This document shows, piece after piece, positions 1 through 8,899 of a stretch of 64,000 nt of DNA (position 1 is the stretch's first letter; each line of letters begins with the position of its first letter). Source of the stretch: Streptomyces monashensis (lineage in GTDB: Bacteria; Actinomycetota; Actinomycetes; Streptomycetales; Streptomycetaceae); contig NZ_MLYO01000007.1 in the NCBI RefSeq assembly GCF_001866665.1, positions 92,216 to 156,215 on the forward strand. Direction: 5' to 3'. Made by a program: the position numbers and the translations under genes. The notes beneath the pieces were generated by a model that was given only the letters and a program-made list of their open reading frames with translations, did no database searches and was not told the origin of the DNA.

Positions 1-1005
1 GTGGCCGACCTGCCGCTGGACGAAAACCGGGTCCGCGCCGTCCTCGATCTGGTGGGTCACGTGGCTGTGCCGCAGGCAGTGCGGGACAAGGGACTTGTCC
101 AGGCCCAGCGCATCGCGGTAGGCCGCGAACCGGTCCTCAATCTCGCGGGCCTGCAGGCGTCCGCCTCGTTCGGTCAGCCACAGCGCCGACTGCTCGGGGG
201 CCGTCGCGTAGCGGGGCCGGGCGTTGATCACGTAGTCCTCGACCGCTTCCACCGCCCAGGGCATCACGCTCAGCGTCGTGCGTCGGCGCGGCGGCGATCC
301 CTTGGTCCGCTTGCCGTAACGCACGTGCAGCGACCCGAAGTTGCCCAGCTCCGGAGCTTTCGAGTTGCGGTAGAAGTCGGTGACGTCTAGCCGGGATGTC
401 TCGGTGCACCGCGTGCCCCAGCCGTACATCAGCTTGAACACCGTGGCGTCCCGGTAGGCCGCGAGCGCTCCCTTGCGCCCCAGCCGGATCGCCCGGTCGA
501 CCTGGGCATCCGCGTGGTCGAGGAAGATCTGGATCTCCTCGCGCGTCATCGGCCGCCGCTGGGGACCGCCCTCGTAGTCGGCCAAGTGCGCGACGGTGTT
601 CCACTCGTGGCAGATCTGCACCGGGTGGACCCCGAAGCGGGTCTCGCACTCGGACGGCCACTGGTAGTGCGGCGAGGTGACGTAGTCACAGAACATCCGG
701 ATCGCACCCTGGTACCCGCGGATCGTCGACTCCGCCCGCTTCAACTCGGCGATCAGGTACGTCATCCACTCGTCCAGGTCGGACGCCGACCACTGCCACG
801 GATAGGCGTTGGTGTACTCGGCGAAGCGCCGCACCGCGCTCTGCCGGTCGCTGATCGTGTCCGGCTGCAGCCGGCGCCCGCCGCGCTGCTGACGTCCCCA
901 ACCTTCGAGCATCGCCTCAAAGACCGCGTCCTCGGGATGCAGCAGAGACACGCCCTGAAGCAGCACGAGCTGTGCTGAAGCCTCCCGCAGTTCCGCTCCG
1001 GGCAT
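1..1005 (-). CDS. Tyrosine-type site-specific integrase, C-terminus cut by the window edge
   Basis: Catalyses site-specific integration and excision of a mobile element. The 335 visible residues show an N-terminal SAM-like arm-binding region (about 45-110) and a catalytic domain with the box I arginine in GTRCTE (R199), the beta-hairpin lysine near RYGKRTKG (K232) and HCLRHS (H309, R312). The frame stays open to base 1 just after a VGH motif, so the nucleophilic tyrosine should lie a few residues outside the window. ATG at 1003-1005 has GGAGGG about 10 nt upstream. It is divergent from the rightward gene train, as expected at an element end. Family call is firm; the attachment site is not visible. 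Confidence 0.9.
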   Translation of the reverse strand, partial: MPGAELREASAQLVLLQGVSLLHPEDAVFEAMLEGWGRQQRGGRRLQPDTISDRQSAVRRFAEYTNAYPWQWSASDLDEWMTYLIAELKRAESTIRGYQGAIRMFCDYVTSPHYQWPSECETRFGVHPVQICHEWNTVAHLADYEGGPQRRPMTREEIQIFLDHADAQVDRAIRLGRKGALAAYRDATVFKLMYGWGTRCTETSRLDVTDFYRNSKAPELGNFGSLHVRYGKRTKGSPPRRRTTLSVMPWAVEAVEDYVINARPRYATAPEQSALWLTERGGRLQAREIEDRFAAYRDALGLDKSLVPHCLRHSHVTHQIEDGADPVFVQRQVGH

Positions 1006-1020
1006 CCCTCTGCCCCCTCC

Positions 1021-1107
1021 ATTAGCCGCGCGAATCATGCATCAGATGCACTCATGTGCGCAACACCCCCAGGCCACTGGCCTCAACTTCGAAGAGAGGT
1101 ACTTGGC
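1021..1107. promoter_or_regulatory. Divergent control region with three short palindromes
   Basis: This gap separates the leftward integrase from the rightward gene train. It holds TGCATC-A-GATGCA (1038-1050), GCAC-tcat-GTGC (1048-1059) and AGGCC-act-GGCCT (1071-1083). They are candidate operators for an element regulator; no -35/-10 pair is convincing. Confidence 0.4.
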
Positions 1108-1662
1108 ATGAAGCCGCAGACCACCAGCTCAACCGACTCCGGATCACGCATCCAACGCAATTCCCCGCGGTCAAAGACGATTTGGCAGATCACCCACTCG
1201 TGCGGCCACCAGGCCGACCGCGATCTGTCCGACCGGGCGGCCGACCGCCGCGCGGGCTTCGCCGAGTGGCTCGCCAAGCAAGAGTGCACCGACTGCTGGC
1301 GGGCCGCCAAGGAGGGCGACGAGCAGGACAAGGCCGCCTGGCTGAAGGCCAAGCGGGCCGAAGAGCAGGCCGAATCCGAAGCCTGGTCGGAGCAGTACCG
1401 GATGCCGCCCCTTGAGGGGACTGAGCGAGCCGTCGCCTGGAGTGTGCGCTGTCGCCATCAGGTCCTGGCCGCCGCCTTCGCCGCCCTGGTCCTCGAAGGC
1501 GAGACCAGCGAGACGGAGTGGGAGGACATCGAGGAGGCCGCTCGCACCATCACCCGCGCCGGGTGGTGGATCGACCAGCGCTCCTCCGAACCCAACGACC
1601 TCACCGAGCTGCTCCAGGCCGCCACCGAGGCCGACCGGCCCACCGAGAACCCCCACTTCTAA
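1108..1662 (+). CDS. Conserved hypothetical protein, Cys/His-containing
   Basis: A 184-residue soluble protein of unknown function and first gene of the rightward train. The ATG at 1108 is preferred because GAGAGG lies about 9 nt upstream; an in-frame upstream ATG (1054) lacks one. The N-terminal third has a THSCGH motif and a C-x-x-C-W motif (ECTDCW), a spacing that could bind zinc, followed by a charged Lys/Glu/Ala helical stretch. The C-terminal part is acidic and helical. Proteins with this HSCGH...CxxCW pattern seem common in Streptomyces plasmid-like elements (my recollection, not tested). No catalytic motif seen. Confidence 0.7.
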   Translation: MKPQTTSSTDSGSRIQRNSPRSKTIWQITHSCGHQADRDLSDRAADRRAGFAEWLAKQECTDCWRAAKEGDEQDKAAWLKAKRAEEQAESEAWSEQYRMPPLEGTERAVAWSVRCRHQVLAAAFAALVLEGETSETEWEDIEEAARTITRAGWWIDQRSSEPNDLTELLQAATEADRPTENPHF

Positions 1663-1722
1663 CCGCCCGGTGCCCCACATCGGCGGGGCACCGGCTCCCC
1701 CTACCAACGACCCAGATACCCC

Positions 1723-2232
1723 ATGCCCAAGTACCCCCTGCGCTGCGATGTGCGGCGCACCGAGAGCACCACAGACCTCCTCGGCCACCTCCACCGCAGC
1801 GAGCCAGGCTTCGACCCCTACCTGCTCACCGCCTGGTCCCCGGAGCTGACCGCCCAGGAGTCCGTCGTCCTGCCGCACCTGGCATTGCTGCTCGATGAAC
1901 CGATCGCGCTGCGAAAACCGCGGACCGGTCACACCGCGTCCCGCCGGCTCACCTGGCACTGTGCCATCCGCAACACCACCGGCGTGGAACTCGGAGACGA
2001 CGACTGGTTCGAGCTGACGCGCGAGGTCCTCGACGCCACAGGCATAGAGCCGGACGCCGACCCGGCGGCCTGCCGGTGGGTGGCCCTGCGCAACCAGGCC
2101 AGCGGGCTCGACATCGTCGCGACCGTCATCCGCCAGGACGGCCGTTGGGCCCGGTTGCACAACGACGCTTACTTCGCCCGCGCTGCCTGCGCGAACTTCG
2201 CCTACGACCACGGCCTCGACGCCCCGGGGTGA
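1723..2232 (+). CDS. Relaxase-like paralog lacking the HUH histidines
   Basis: A 169-residue protein aligning by eye with the N-terminal domain of the relaxase at 22086-23849 on the other strand. Shared landmarks are TWHC (WHC in the relaxase), the segment ending in DPxxCRWVA and the following ATV strand. Where the relaxase has VRH-x3-HIH, this protein reads LRN-x3-GLDI, so every metal-binding histidine of the HUH site is gone, as is the N-terminal YLY tyrosine region. It should not nick DNA. Possible roles are DNA binding, modulation of the active relaxase, or a decaying copy. The ATG at 1723 has no strong ribosome binding site. Confidence 0.65.
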   Translation: MPKYPLRCDVRRTESTTDLLGHLHRSEPGFDPYLLTAWSPELTAQESVVLPHLALLLDEPIALRKPRTGHTASRRLTWHCAIRNTTGVELGDDDWFELTREVLDATGIEPDADPAACRWVALRNQASGLDIVATVIRQDGRWARLHNDAYFARAACANFAYDHGLDAPG

Positions 2233-2255
2233 ACAGCGGCGTCTACCAGCGATCT

Positions 2256-2295
2256 CCGGCCGGGCCAAATCGCGGATTCTGCGGATCCTCTCCCC
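2256..2295. repeat. 40-bp intergenic direct repeat, copy 1
   Basis: This 40-bp stretch begins CCGGCCGGGCCAAATCGCGG and ends GGATCCTCTCCCC. It recurs at 11615-11654 with 38 of 40 matches. Both copies lie just upstream of a gene start (2350 and 11688), which suggests a shared regulatory or processing element or an old duplication. Confidence 0.75.
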
Positions 2296-2349
2296 CTGGC
2301 AGCCCGAAGACCGGGCTCCTGTTCACCACTCCCCTTCGAGGTAGACGCC

Positions 2350-3627
2350 GTGATCGCCCACCTGCAGCGCGCCAGCAACACCGCCGGCCTGCTCTCGTAT
2401 CTCTACGGGCCGGGCGAACGCGGTAGCCACACCATCCCCCGGCTGATCGCGGGCGACGGCCACGGTGCCCCGATCGAACTGCTCGCCGAGTCTGGCTCGC
2501 TGCCCTACCTGGCCCGCGCCCTCGACGCGCCCGTCGAACGCCTCGGGGCCCGCGCACCGGAACGGCCGGTATGGATCTGCTCGGTCCGCTCCGACCCTCG
2601 CCGACCGGACCTCACCGACACTCAGTGGGCCACGGTCGCCCGCCGCCTGGTGGCCGCCACCGGTATCGCCCCGGATGGCGATCCGGACGCCTGCCGGTGG
2701 ATCGCCCTGCGTAACCAGCCCCGGCAGGTGCACGTCGTGGCCACTCTCGCTCGTGAGGACGGCAGCCTCCACAACGCCTACCGCGACGCCTTCCGCCTCC
2801 AAACCGAATGCCACCGCCTCGCCGTTGAGCTGGGCCACCTGCCCACCAGTGCACACCCGATACCCCGCGTCCAGGAGACCCACGTGCCTGCCCCTTCCAT
2901 CACCATCACCGCCGAGCCCAGCGGCAGCGTCTCGGCGAAGGGCGCCAGCGACGACCTTTCCGCCACGCTCCTCAAGCACGCTGGCTTTCAGCAGATCGAG
3001 GACTGGTACGGCCGACGCCATCGCCTTCCCACCACCATGCCGGTCGCCGACAAGGCCGCCGTCGCCACCCACGCAGCCGAGATGCTCCGCGCCGCCCGCT
3101 ACGGTGTCGACCTCGATCCCTCCCTCGACACCGCCCGGACGGCCACCCCGGCAAATCCGCTCGGGCCCTACACCGCCGGAGCGGAACTCCTCCGGATCAC
3201 CGACCAGATCAGGTCCGCCGGGAACGGTGCCGACCTTGGGCGGGCGGTCAACCACCTCCTTCATCCCGAACACGGCGCACTGGAGCGTGTCCGAGAAGCC
3301 CTGGAGGCGGCAGGCGCGCAGATCAACGACCTCGACGACGATGCACACCAGCTCGCCGACCGGTTCGGCTTCGCTGCGGAGTTCGTCAGCTCGGCGCAGT
3401 CGGAACTCGTCGACTCGGAGGCTGAGTTGCGCCGTGTCGGCCACGCGCTGCAGCCCCCGGCCGAGACGAGGACGCACGCTCCGAGGCTCCCCGAGTCCCG
3501 AAGCGCTGCTCTCGCCGCATCGCCTGCAGCGGCCAAGGCCAAGGTCTCCTCGACCTTCGGCGCCGGGGCGGCGGACGTCAGCGCGGCCGTACGTCCGTCG
3601 CAGGCCCCTGCCCCTCGGACGCGGTGA
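2350..3627 (+). CDS. Second relaxase-like paralog with degraded active site
   Basis: A 425-residue protein whose first 165 residues match the true relaxase at 22086-23849 almost segment by segment: N-terminal LLSYLYGPGERG (tyrosines kept), WICSVRSDP, LTDTQWATVARRLV and DPDACRWIALRN. The active-site histidines are mostly replaced: VRH becomes LRN and HIH becomes VHV, so only the last one remains. Residues about 190-310 form a separate helical domain, and the tail is Ala/Pro rich. The GTG at 2350 has GAGG upstream and the stop overlaps the next start. It is probably a non-nicking DNA-binding or regulatory relaxase homologue. Confidence 0.7.
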   Translation: MIAHLQRASNTAGLLSYLYGPGERGSHTIPRLIAGDGHGAPIELLAESGSLPYLARALDAPVERLGARAPERPVWICSVRSDPRRPDLTDTQWATVARRLVAATGIAPDGDPDACRWIALRNQPRQVHVVATLAREDGSLHNAYRDAFRLQTECHRLAVELGHLPTSAHPIPRVQETHVPAPSITITAEPSGSVSAKGASDDLSATLLKHAGFQQIEDWYGRRHRLPTTMPVADKAAVATHAAEMLRAARYGVDLDPSLDTARTATPANPLGPYTAGAELLRITDQIRSAGNGADLGRAVNHLLHPEHGALERVREALEAAGAQINDLDDDAHQLADRFGFAAEFVSSAQSELVDSEAELRRVGHALQPPAETRTHAPRLPESRSAALAASPAAAKAKVSSTFGAGAADVSAAVRPSQAPAPRTR

Positions 3628-4904
3628 CCCAGATGATCTCTTCACACGCTCCCACCGCCGCTCTGTCGCACACGTACCTCATACGGGCCGCCGACGCTCT
3701 GGCCAGTGCGACTGCCACCTACGCTGTCCCGCTCCTGGTCTTGGTCACCACCGGCTCCACCGCCCTGACCGGCCTTGCGTTCCTTCTCGAATGGGCACCT
3801 CGTCTGGCTGCCTTCGCTTTCGCCGGATCAATGGTCGACCGGTGGGGTGCCAGCCGTGTGTTCCGGATGTCCAATCTGGTCCGTACCGCCGTGGTCGTGC
3901 TGGCCGGTGCGACGCTGCTCGTCTTGCCTAGCGCCGGGACGATGACAACATGTGCTGTCCTGAGCTTCGGCGCTGCCTCCGGGCTGCTCGCTGAGGTCTC
4001 CTTCGTCGCGGTGGAGACTCTCGGAGCTGAGGCGAGCCGCCGGTTGGGCAATGCGGCCCACCGTGTGCAGGCCGCGCAGACCGGGATCGACCAGGGCGCG
4101 ATGCTCGTCGGTCCGCTCCTGGGCGGCCTGCTGTTGCTGGCCGGTCCCCCCGTGCTGCTGGCCGTGGTCGCGCTGTTGGCTCTGACCGCTGCCGCGACCG
4201 CATCTGGCGGTGTAGACGCCACGGACCACCGCCCGGTGCCCAGCAGTCTTCTGACCGGGTGGGCAACCCTTCGCCGGACCCCGGCGCTCGTCTGGTTGGT
4301 CGGCGGTCTGATCGCCTCTAACTTGGCCACCGGCGTCCTGCAGGCCGCCGCCCCGATCACGGTCATCCACCACTTCCGCTACTCCACCGCAGCCGTGGGT
4401 TCGGTCTGGAGCACGGCTGCCGTAGCCTCCCTGATTGCCGTGTGGGCCAGCCGCCGTGCGATTGACCGCTTCGGCATCTGGTCGGTCGGCGCGGTGACGG
4501 CCGCTGTCTCAACCGCGGCGTGCCTGGCGACCGCCCTGGCTCCGAGCTTCACCGCGTACACCGTGGCGGTGGCGGTGGTCATGGCTGGCGAAGGCGCGAT
4601 GACCGTCGTCCTGCGCACGCTGCGGTCCCGTCTCATCCCGGTGCAGGCGTTCGGCTCCACGCTGGCGGTGACGATCATCCTGGTGCTGCTGCCGTTTCCG
4701 CTGGCCGGAGCCCTGATCGCGATCGCTTCCACCGCTGAGATTCCGCACCTTCTGCTGGCGTGCGCCGCTCTTCAGGGCCTGGCGCTGAGCGCATGTTTCG
4801 CCGGTCTGCGGCGGAACCGGACCGCCTGCGAACTGCCCCCAGCAGGTTCCTGCACTCCACAAGGAGCCCGCCCGGCCAGCGGATGCCCTCTGAAGGGCCG
4901 TTGA
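3624..4904 (+). CDS. MFS-type exporter
   Basis: A 426-residue integral membrane protein with about ten to twelve hydrophobic helices and a loop 2-3 signature (GSMVDRWGASR) typical of the major facilitator superfamily, drug/metabolite efflux type. It starts with GTG overlapping the previous stop (GTGA); an ATG at 3633 is an alternative. It precedes an ATP-grasp ligase gene, so it may export that enzyme's product. Substrate unknown. The last 25 or so residues are hydrophilic and atypical. Confidence 0.88.
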   Translation: MTQMISSHAPTAALSHTYLIRAADALASATATYAVPLLVLVTTGSTALTGLAFLLEWAPRLAAFAFAGSMVDRWGASRVFRMSNLVRTAVVVLAGATLLVLPSAGTMTTCAVLSFGAASGLLAEVSFVAVETLGAEASRRLGNAAHRVQAAQTGIDQGAMLVGPLLGGLLLLAGPPVLLAVVALLALTAAATASGGVDATDHRPVPSSLLTGWATLRRTPALVWLVGGLIASNLATGVLQAAAPITVIHHFRYSTAAVGSVWSTAAVASLIAVWASRRAIDRFGIWSVGAVTAAVSTAACLATALAPSFTAYTVAVAVVMAGEGAMTVVLRTLRSRLIPVQAFGSTLAVTIILVLLPFPLAGALIAIASTAEIPHLLLACAALQGLALSACFAGLRRNRTACELPPAGSCTPQGARPASGCPLKGR

Positions 4905-4965
4905 ACGGCCCGGCACTTTGCCCTTTCTCCTCTTCTACCCGCCACCGCACTATGGAGGCTTTCTC

Positions 4966-6200
4966 ATGTCCCAATCCACTCGCCCGCTGCTGATCGTCGT
5001 CGGGGGAACCGATCGTGTCTATCGCGGCTACTGCGTCAAGCAGGCCGCCGCCGCGTACCCGATTGCGTTGATCGACACCAAGCCGCCGTCCTGGCAGCAG
5101 CACCTGGTTGTCGACCATGAGGTAGCCGACACCTACGATCCGGAGGCCGTGGTCGCTGCCGGCCTGGCCCTGGCCACTCGCCACCCCATCGCCGGAGTCG
5201 TCACCTGGGACGAGTACACGCTCGTGCCGACCGCTGAACTCGCCGCCCGTCTCGGCGTGCCCGGCAACAGCGCGGCGGCGATGACCGCCTGCCGGGACAA
5301 GGCGACCAGCCGCCGCCTGTTCGCCGAGCACAGCGTGCCCTCGGCCACGTCGACCCGCGTCGGCACGCTGGCCGAGGCGACAGTCGCCGCGCTCCGCACC
5401 GGCTTCCCGGTCGTCCTCAAGCCTTCCTCCCACGCGGCCAGCATCGGTGTGGTCCGTGTCGATACCCCCGAGGGGCTGCCCGCCGCCTGGGAGTTCGCTG
5501 CCGCCGGAGCCGGTGAGCAGGGCCCGGAAGGCAGCGGCGTGCTGGTCGAGGAGTACCTGTCCGGCCCGGAGATATCGGTGGAGTGCGTCACCCAGCACGG
5601 CGTCACCACCGCTCTGGCCGTCACCCGCAAGGAGGTCGCCTTTCCTCCGTACTTCGAAGAGGTCGGCCATACCGTGGATGCCGGCGACCCGCTCCTGCTC
5701 GAGGTCGCCCCCCCCTCGCCGTCCAGGCCGTCCAGGCACTGGGCGTCACCGACGGCGTCCAGCACGTGGAGATGCGACTCACCGCGTCCGGCCCGCGGAT
5801 CATTGAGGTCAACGCCCGGATCGGCGGCGACCTGATCGGTAAGCTCGTCCGCCTCGCCACCGGCCTCGACCTGCCCCGGATCGCTGCCGACATCGCCTGC
5901 GGACAGATTCCCGACCTGACGCCCACAGCGCACGCCACCGCCGCGATCAAGATGCTGTATCCCCCGGCCACCGGCATCCTCTCCGCACAGGACCTGGCGA
6001 TCGTCCCTGGCCCGAAGTATCCGTGGCTGCACCAGGTGACCTGGCTCCGCGACGTCGGAGAGCGGGTCGTGCTGCCGCCGACGGGCAAACTCGACACCGG
6101 TCGGGTCGGCTTCCTCATCGTCACCGCCGACAGCCCCGAAGCAGCCCGGGACTGGATCTCGTCCCTCGCCAACGGTCTGACCCTGTCGGTCACACCGTGA
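4966..6200 (+). pseudogene. ATP-grasp ligase, interrupted by a one-base frameshift
   Basis: It encodes an ATP-grasp carboxylate-amine ligase (dipeptide or amino-acid ligase type), about 410 residues if intact. The N-terminal half reads from ATG 4966 (AGG-rich leader): pre-ATP-grasp domain, nucleotide-binding VVLKPSSHAASIGV and LVEEYLSGPEIS. At the C8 run 5708-5715 the coding frame moves back by one, and the family's C-terminal motif IIEVNARIGGD continues in the other frame to 6200. Read literally, the first frame ends at 5835 without the metal-binding motif. Causes may be a lost C (mutation), a sequencing error, or slippage on the C run. It lies next to the MFS gene. Confidence 0.8.
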
Positions 6201-6328
6201 ACCTGCCGCCGCCTTCCGCCACCACCAGACCGTTCCCCGGACCCGAGTCTGTCCATCGGGTTGGGGAGCACCGCTGCCGCGTGCCCCCACCCAGCCCGGA
6301 AATCCAGCACAACGACCAAGGAGCAAGC

Positions 6329-7003
6329 GTGCCCGAGTTCTACCCGAGCATCGGCGAGGCCGTCGGCGCCGCGATGCAGCACAACATCCGGCTCGCCCAA
6401 AGCAGCGAGACGTCGGGCTCCGGCAAACCGCTGCAGGTCCGCTACCTGCCCCATCCTTCCTCCGACCCGTACTCCGTCCCCGGGATGATCGCCCGGCTCA
6501 CCGAGACCGCAACGCCCGACGAGGTTGCCGGAATCATCGAGGAGGTCAACGGTGCACTGGTCGGGACCCTGCCGCAGCTGACCGAACTCGTCGCCGCTGC
6601 CGCCGACTGGACCCGCGTCCGCCTGGCGTTCGACGACCCGCGCCACAACCCCACCTTCGAAACCTGGACGCGGCTTGCCGCCGCCCACCGCATGCTCCGG
6701 GACGTCCAGGAGCAGTTGGAGATCGCCGAGGACGGGATCGCCGCGTGCCCTGCCGAACTTACCGACCCCAGGCACCACGAGATGGTCAACGTCCTGCGTA
6801 CCAGGGAACTGCTCAGCGACATCCTCGGTACCGGCGCGATCGCCGCAGCCCCGACACCCGCCGATGGCGAACCGGATGCGAACCGGCAGCGCGCTGCCCA
6901 TGCCTCCTCCCCGAATGCCGCCGCCCAACGCACGACGTCCACGGCCAATTCCGCAGAGACGTCGACGGGCACTCCGCCGCCCCGCGCCCCCCGCACCCGA
7001 TAG
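6329..7003 (+). CDS. Hypothetical protein, mostly alpha-helical
   Basis: A 224-residue protein from GTG 6329 with AAGGAGC about 6 nt upstream. The central region (about 45-165) is rich in Leu, Ala and Glu with heptad-like spacing and probably forms a helical bundle. The last 50 residues are low-complexity Ala/Thr/Pro/Arg, a tail seen on many proteins of this gene train. No membrane segment, signal peptide or catalytic motif seen. It lies directly upstream of the coupling-protein locus, so a role in transfer or partition is possible but unproven. Confidence 0.7.
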   Translation: MPEFYPSIGEAVGAAMQHNIRLAQSSETSGSGKPLQVRYLPHPSSDPYSVPGMIARLTETATPDEVAGIIEEVNGALVGTLPQLTELVAAAADWTRVRLAFDDPRHNPTFETWTRLAAAHRMLRDVQEQLEIAEDGIAACPAELTDPRHHEMVNVLRTRELLSDILGTGAIAAAPTPADGEPDANRQRAAHASSPNAAAQRTTSTANSAETSTGTPPPRAPRTR

Positions 7004-7110
7004 CCCCGACCACCAACTCCCTTCCCGAACGGGAGCTGCCCCGATGACCAGCAGAAGAGGGCCCCGCGCCCCGCCCCATCACTCACCTGCGCTCATTCCC
7101 AGGACCCACC

Positions 7111-7551
7111 ATGCCCGCACCGCGTACCAGCGCGCCCTCGACCACCACCGGGTCGGACGCGCTCCTCTACCTCCTCTTCGGCATACTCGGCATCGCGCTC
7201 GCCTTCGGTTCGCTGGCGTGGCTGACCGGCAATGTCAGCAACTCCCTCTTCGGCGCCGGACCTTGGGCACCCTTCAGGGCCACTGACGCGCTGCTTCACC
7301 CCAATGTGCTGTGGCCGCACCTGAGCCCCACCGCCCTGCTGGTCGGCGCACGGATCATCCCCGGCCTGCTGTCCGCCTGCCTCACCGTCCTCGGCCTGGT
7401 GCTGTGGATGCGGCTGCGCGGCGGCGCGAAGAACGGCCTCGCCCGGAAGGCCGACCTCGCCCCGCTGCTGGACAAGGAGATCACCGCCAAGGCCAGGAGC
7501 CTGCGGCCGTCCCTGAGCGGCCGGGAGTGTAAAAGAGGTCGCTCCTGCTGA
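7111..7551 (+). CDS. Coupling protein (VirD4/TraG type), N-terminal membrane fragment
   Basis: The first 115 residues carry two transmembrane helices (about 18-40 and 76-100), the usual N-terminus of a type IV coupling protein that pumps relaxase-bound DNA to the transfer channel. An extra base near 7526-7530 (GAGTGTAAAAG) throws the frame off. Without it the protein would run through VKEVAPADRGILL directly into the ATPase part at 7616-8899. As written the fragment ends with a foreign tail and TGA at 7551. This is one of several single-base frame breaks in this element. Confidence 0.75.
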   Translation: MPAPRTSAPSTTTGSDALLYLLFGILGIALAFGSLAWLTGNVSNSLFGAGPWAPFRATDALLHPNVLWPHLSPTALLVGARIIPGLLSACLTVLGLVLWMRLRGGAKNGLARKADLAPLLDKEITAKARSLRPSLSGRECKRGRSC

Positions 7552-7615
7552 CCGCGGCATCCTGCTCGGCACCCTCTCCCCGGGGCGAGCCAATGTCCGC
7601 GCGTCCTGGGAGGAC

Positions 7616-8899
7616 GTGATCGTCGCGATCATGGCTCCGCGAAGCGGCAAGACTTCCGGACTGGCGATCCCCGCGATTCTCGCGGCGCCCGGCCCGGTAC
7701 TGCTGACCTCGAACAAGGCGGCCAACGACGCCTTCACCGCCACGGTGGACGCTCGTGCCGAGGTCGGCACGATCTGGACCCTGGACCCCCAGCAGATCGC
7801 CCACCACCCGCGCGAGATGTGGTGGGACATCCTGGCCGACGCCCGCGACCTGGCCGGGGCGAAACGTTTGGCCGGACACTTCGTCGCCGCCAGCGTGGAC
7901 GAGTCGAATGGCTCCGACTTCTGGTCCACCGCCGCGAGCAACACGCTCGGTGCGCTGTTCCTCGCTGCTGCCAGCCACCGGCGGCCGGTCACCGATGTCC
8001 TGGCCTGGCTCGCCTCCCCCGCCGACCGGACCCCGGTCGACCTGCTCACCGATGCAGGCCACGACGCGGTCGCCGCCCAGCTCCAGGGCACCGTCTCCGG
8101 CGCGACCGAGACCCGCGACGGCATTTACGAGACGGCGAGGCAGTACGCGAGCTGCCTGCTCGACCCCGACGTCGCAGCCTGGGTCACGCCCAGCAAGGAC
8201 CTCCCCGAGTTCAAGCCCTTCACCTTCGCCACGTCCCGCGACACCTTGTACCTCCTCAGCAAGGACGGCGGCGGCAGCGCGAGCGCGATCATCGCCGCAG
8301 CGGCCGACGCCGTGATGCGCGCGGCCGTGGTCGTCGCCGAGCGCTCCGGCGGACGGCTCGATCCGCCCGCCCTGTGCGTCCTCGACGAGGCCGCGAACGT
8401 CTGCAAAATCTCGGATCTCCCGGACCTGTACAGCCATTTGGGCAGCCGCGGCGTCATCCCGATGACGATTCTGCAGTCGTACCGGCAGGGCCAGCGGTGC
8501 TGGGGCGAAGCAGGCATGGACGCCCTCTGGTCCGCCGCCACCATCAAGATCGTCGGTAGCGGCATTGACGACGCCGACTTCGCGGACCGACTCAGCAGGC
8601 AGGTCGGTGACCACGACGTCCAGACCACCTCGGTGTCGACCAGCGACGGTGGCAAGTCCACCTCGGTCAGCATGCGCACCGAGCGGATCCTGCCGCCCGA
8701 TGCGATCCGTGCCCTGCCCAAGGGCAAGGCGTTGCTCCTGGCCACCGGCATCCGGGTTGCCATGCTCGACCTCCGGCCCTGGTACAAGGAGCCCTCCGCC
8801 AAGGTGGTCGGCCCGGCATCCGCCCGCGCGACGAAGGCCATCACCGAACGGGCCCTCGCGAAGACCCTCGGCCGCGATGACTTCGGGCTGTCGGCATGA
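7616..8899 (+). CDS. Coupling protein (VirD4/TraG type), ATPase domain
   Basis: A 427-residue segment holding the whole motor domain of a hexameric DNA-pumping ATPase. Walker A is MAPRSGKTSG near its start, Walker B is LCVLDEAANV, and a TILQSYRQGQ segment follows, all typical of TraG/VirD4/TraM-like coupling proteins. Family members are normally a single chain with N-terminal membrane helices; here those lie in another frame at 7111-7551. The GTG at 7616 is merely the first in-frame start and falls too close to Walker A to be natural. It would act with the relaxase and MobC of the leftward operon. Confidence 0.85.
   Translation: MIVAIMAPRSGKTSGLAIPAILAAPGPVLLTSNKAANDAFTATVDARAEVGTIWTLDPQQIAHHPREMWWDILADARDLAGAKRLAGHFVAASVDESNGSDFWSTAASNTLGALFLAAASHRRPVTDVLAWLASPADRTPVDLLTDAGHDAVAAQLQGTVSGATETRDGIYETARQYASCLLDPDVAAWVTPSKDLPEFKPFTFATSRDTLYLLSKDGGGSASAIIAAAADAVMRAAVVVAERSGGRLDPPALCVLDEAANVCKISDLPDLYSHLGSRGVIPMTILQSYRQGQRCWGEAGMDALWSAATIKIVGSGIDDADFADRLSRQVGDHDVQTTSVSTSDGGKSTSVSMRTERILPPDAIRALPKGKALLLATGIRVAMLDLRPWYKEPSAKVVGPASARATKAITERALAKTLGRDDFGLSA

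Noticed and set aside
2323..3645. A 440-residue minus-strand frame
   Set aside because: Antisense shadow of the second relaxase-like gene; composition is Gly/Arg/Val-rich and motif-free.
5708..5715. Programmed frameshifting at the C8 run
   Set aside because: No downstream pseudoknot or typical slippery heptamer pair seen, and another break follows within 2 kb; indel or sequencing error is simpler.
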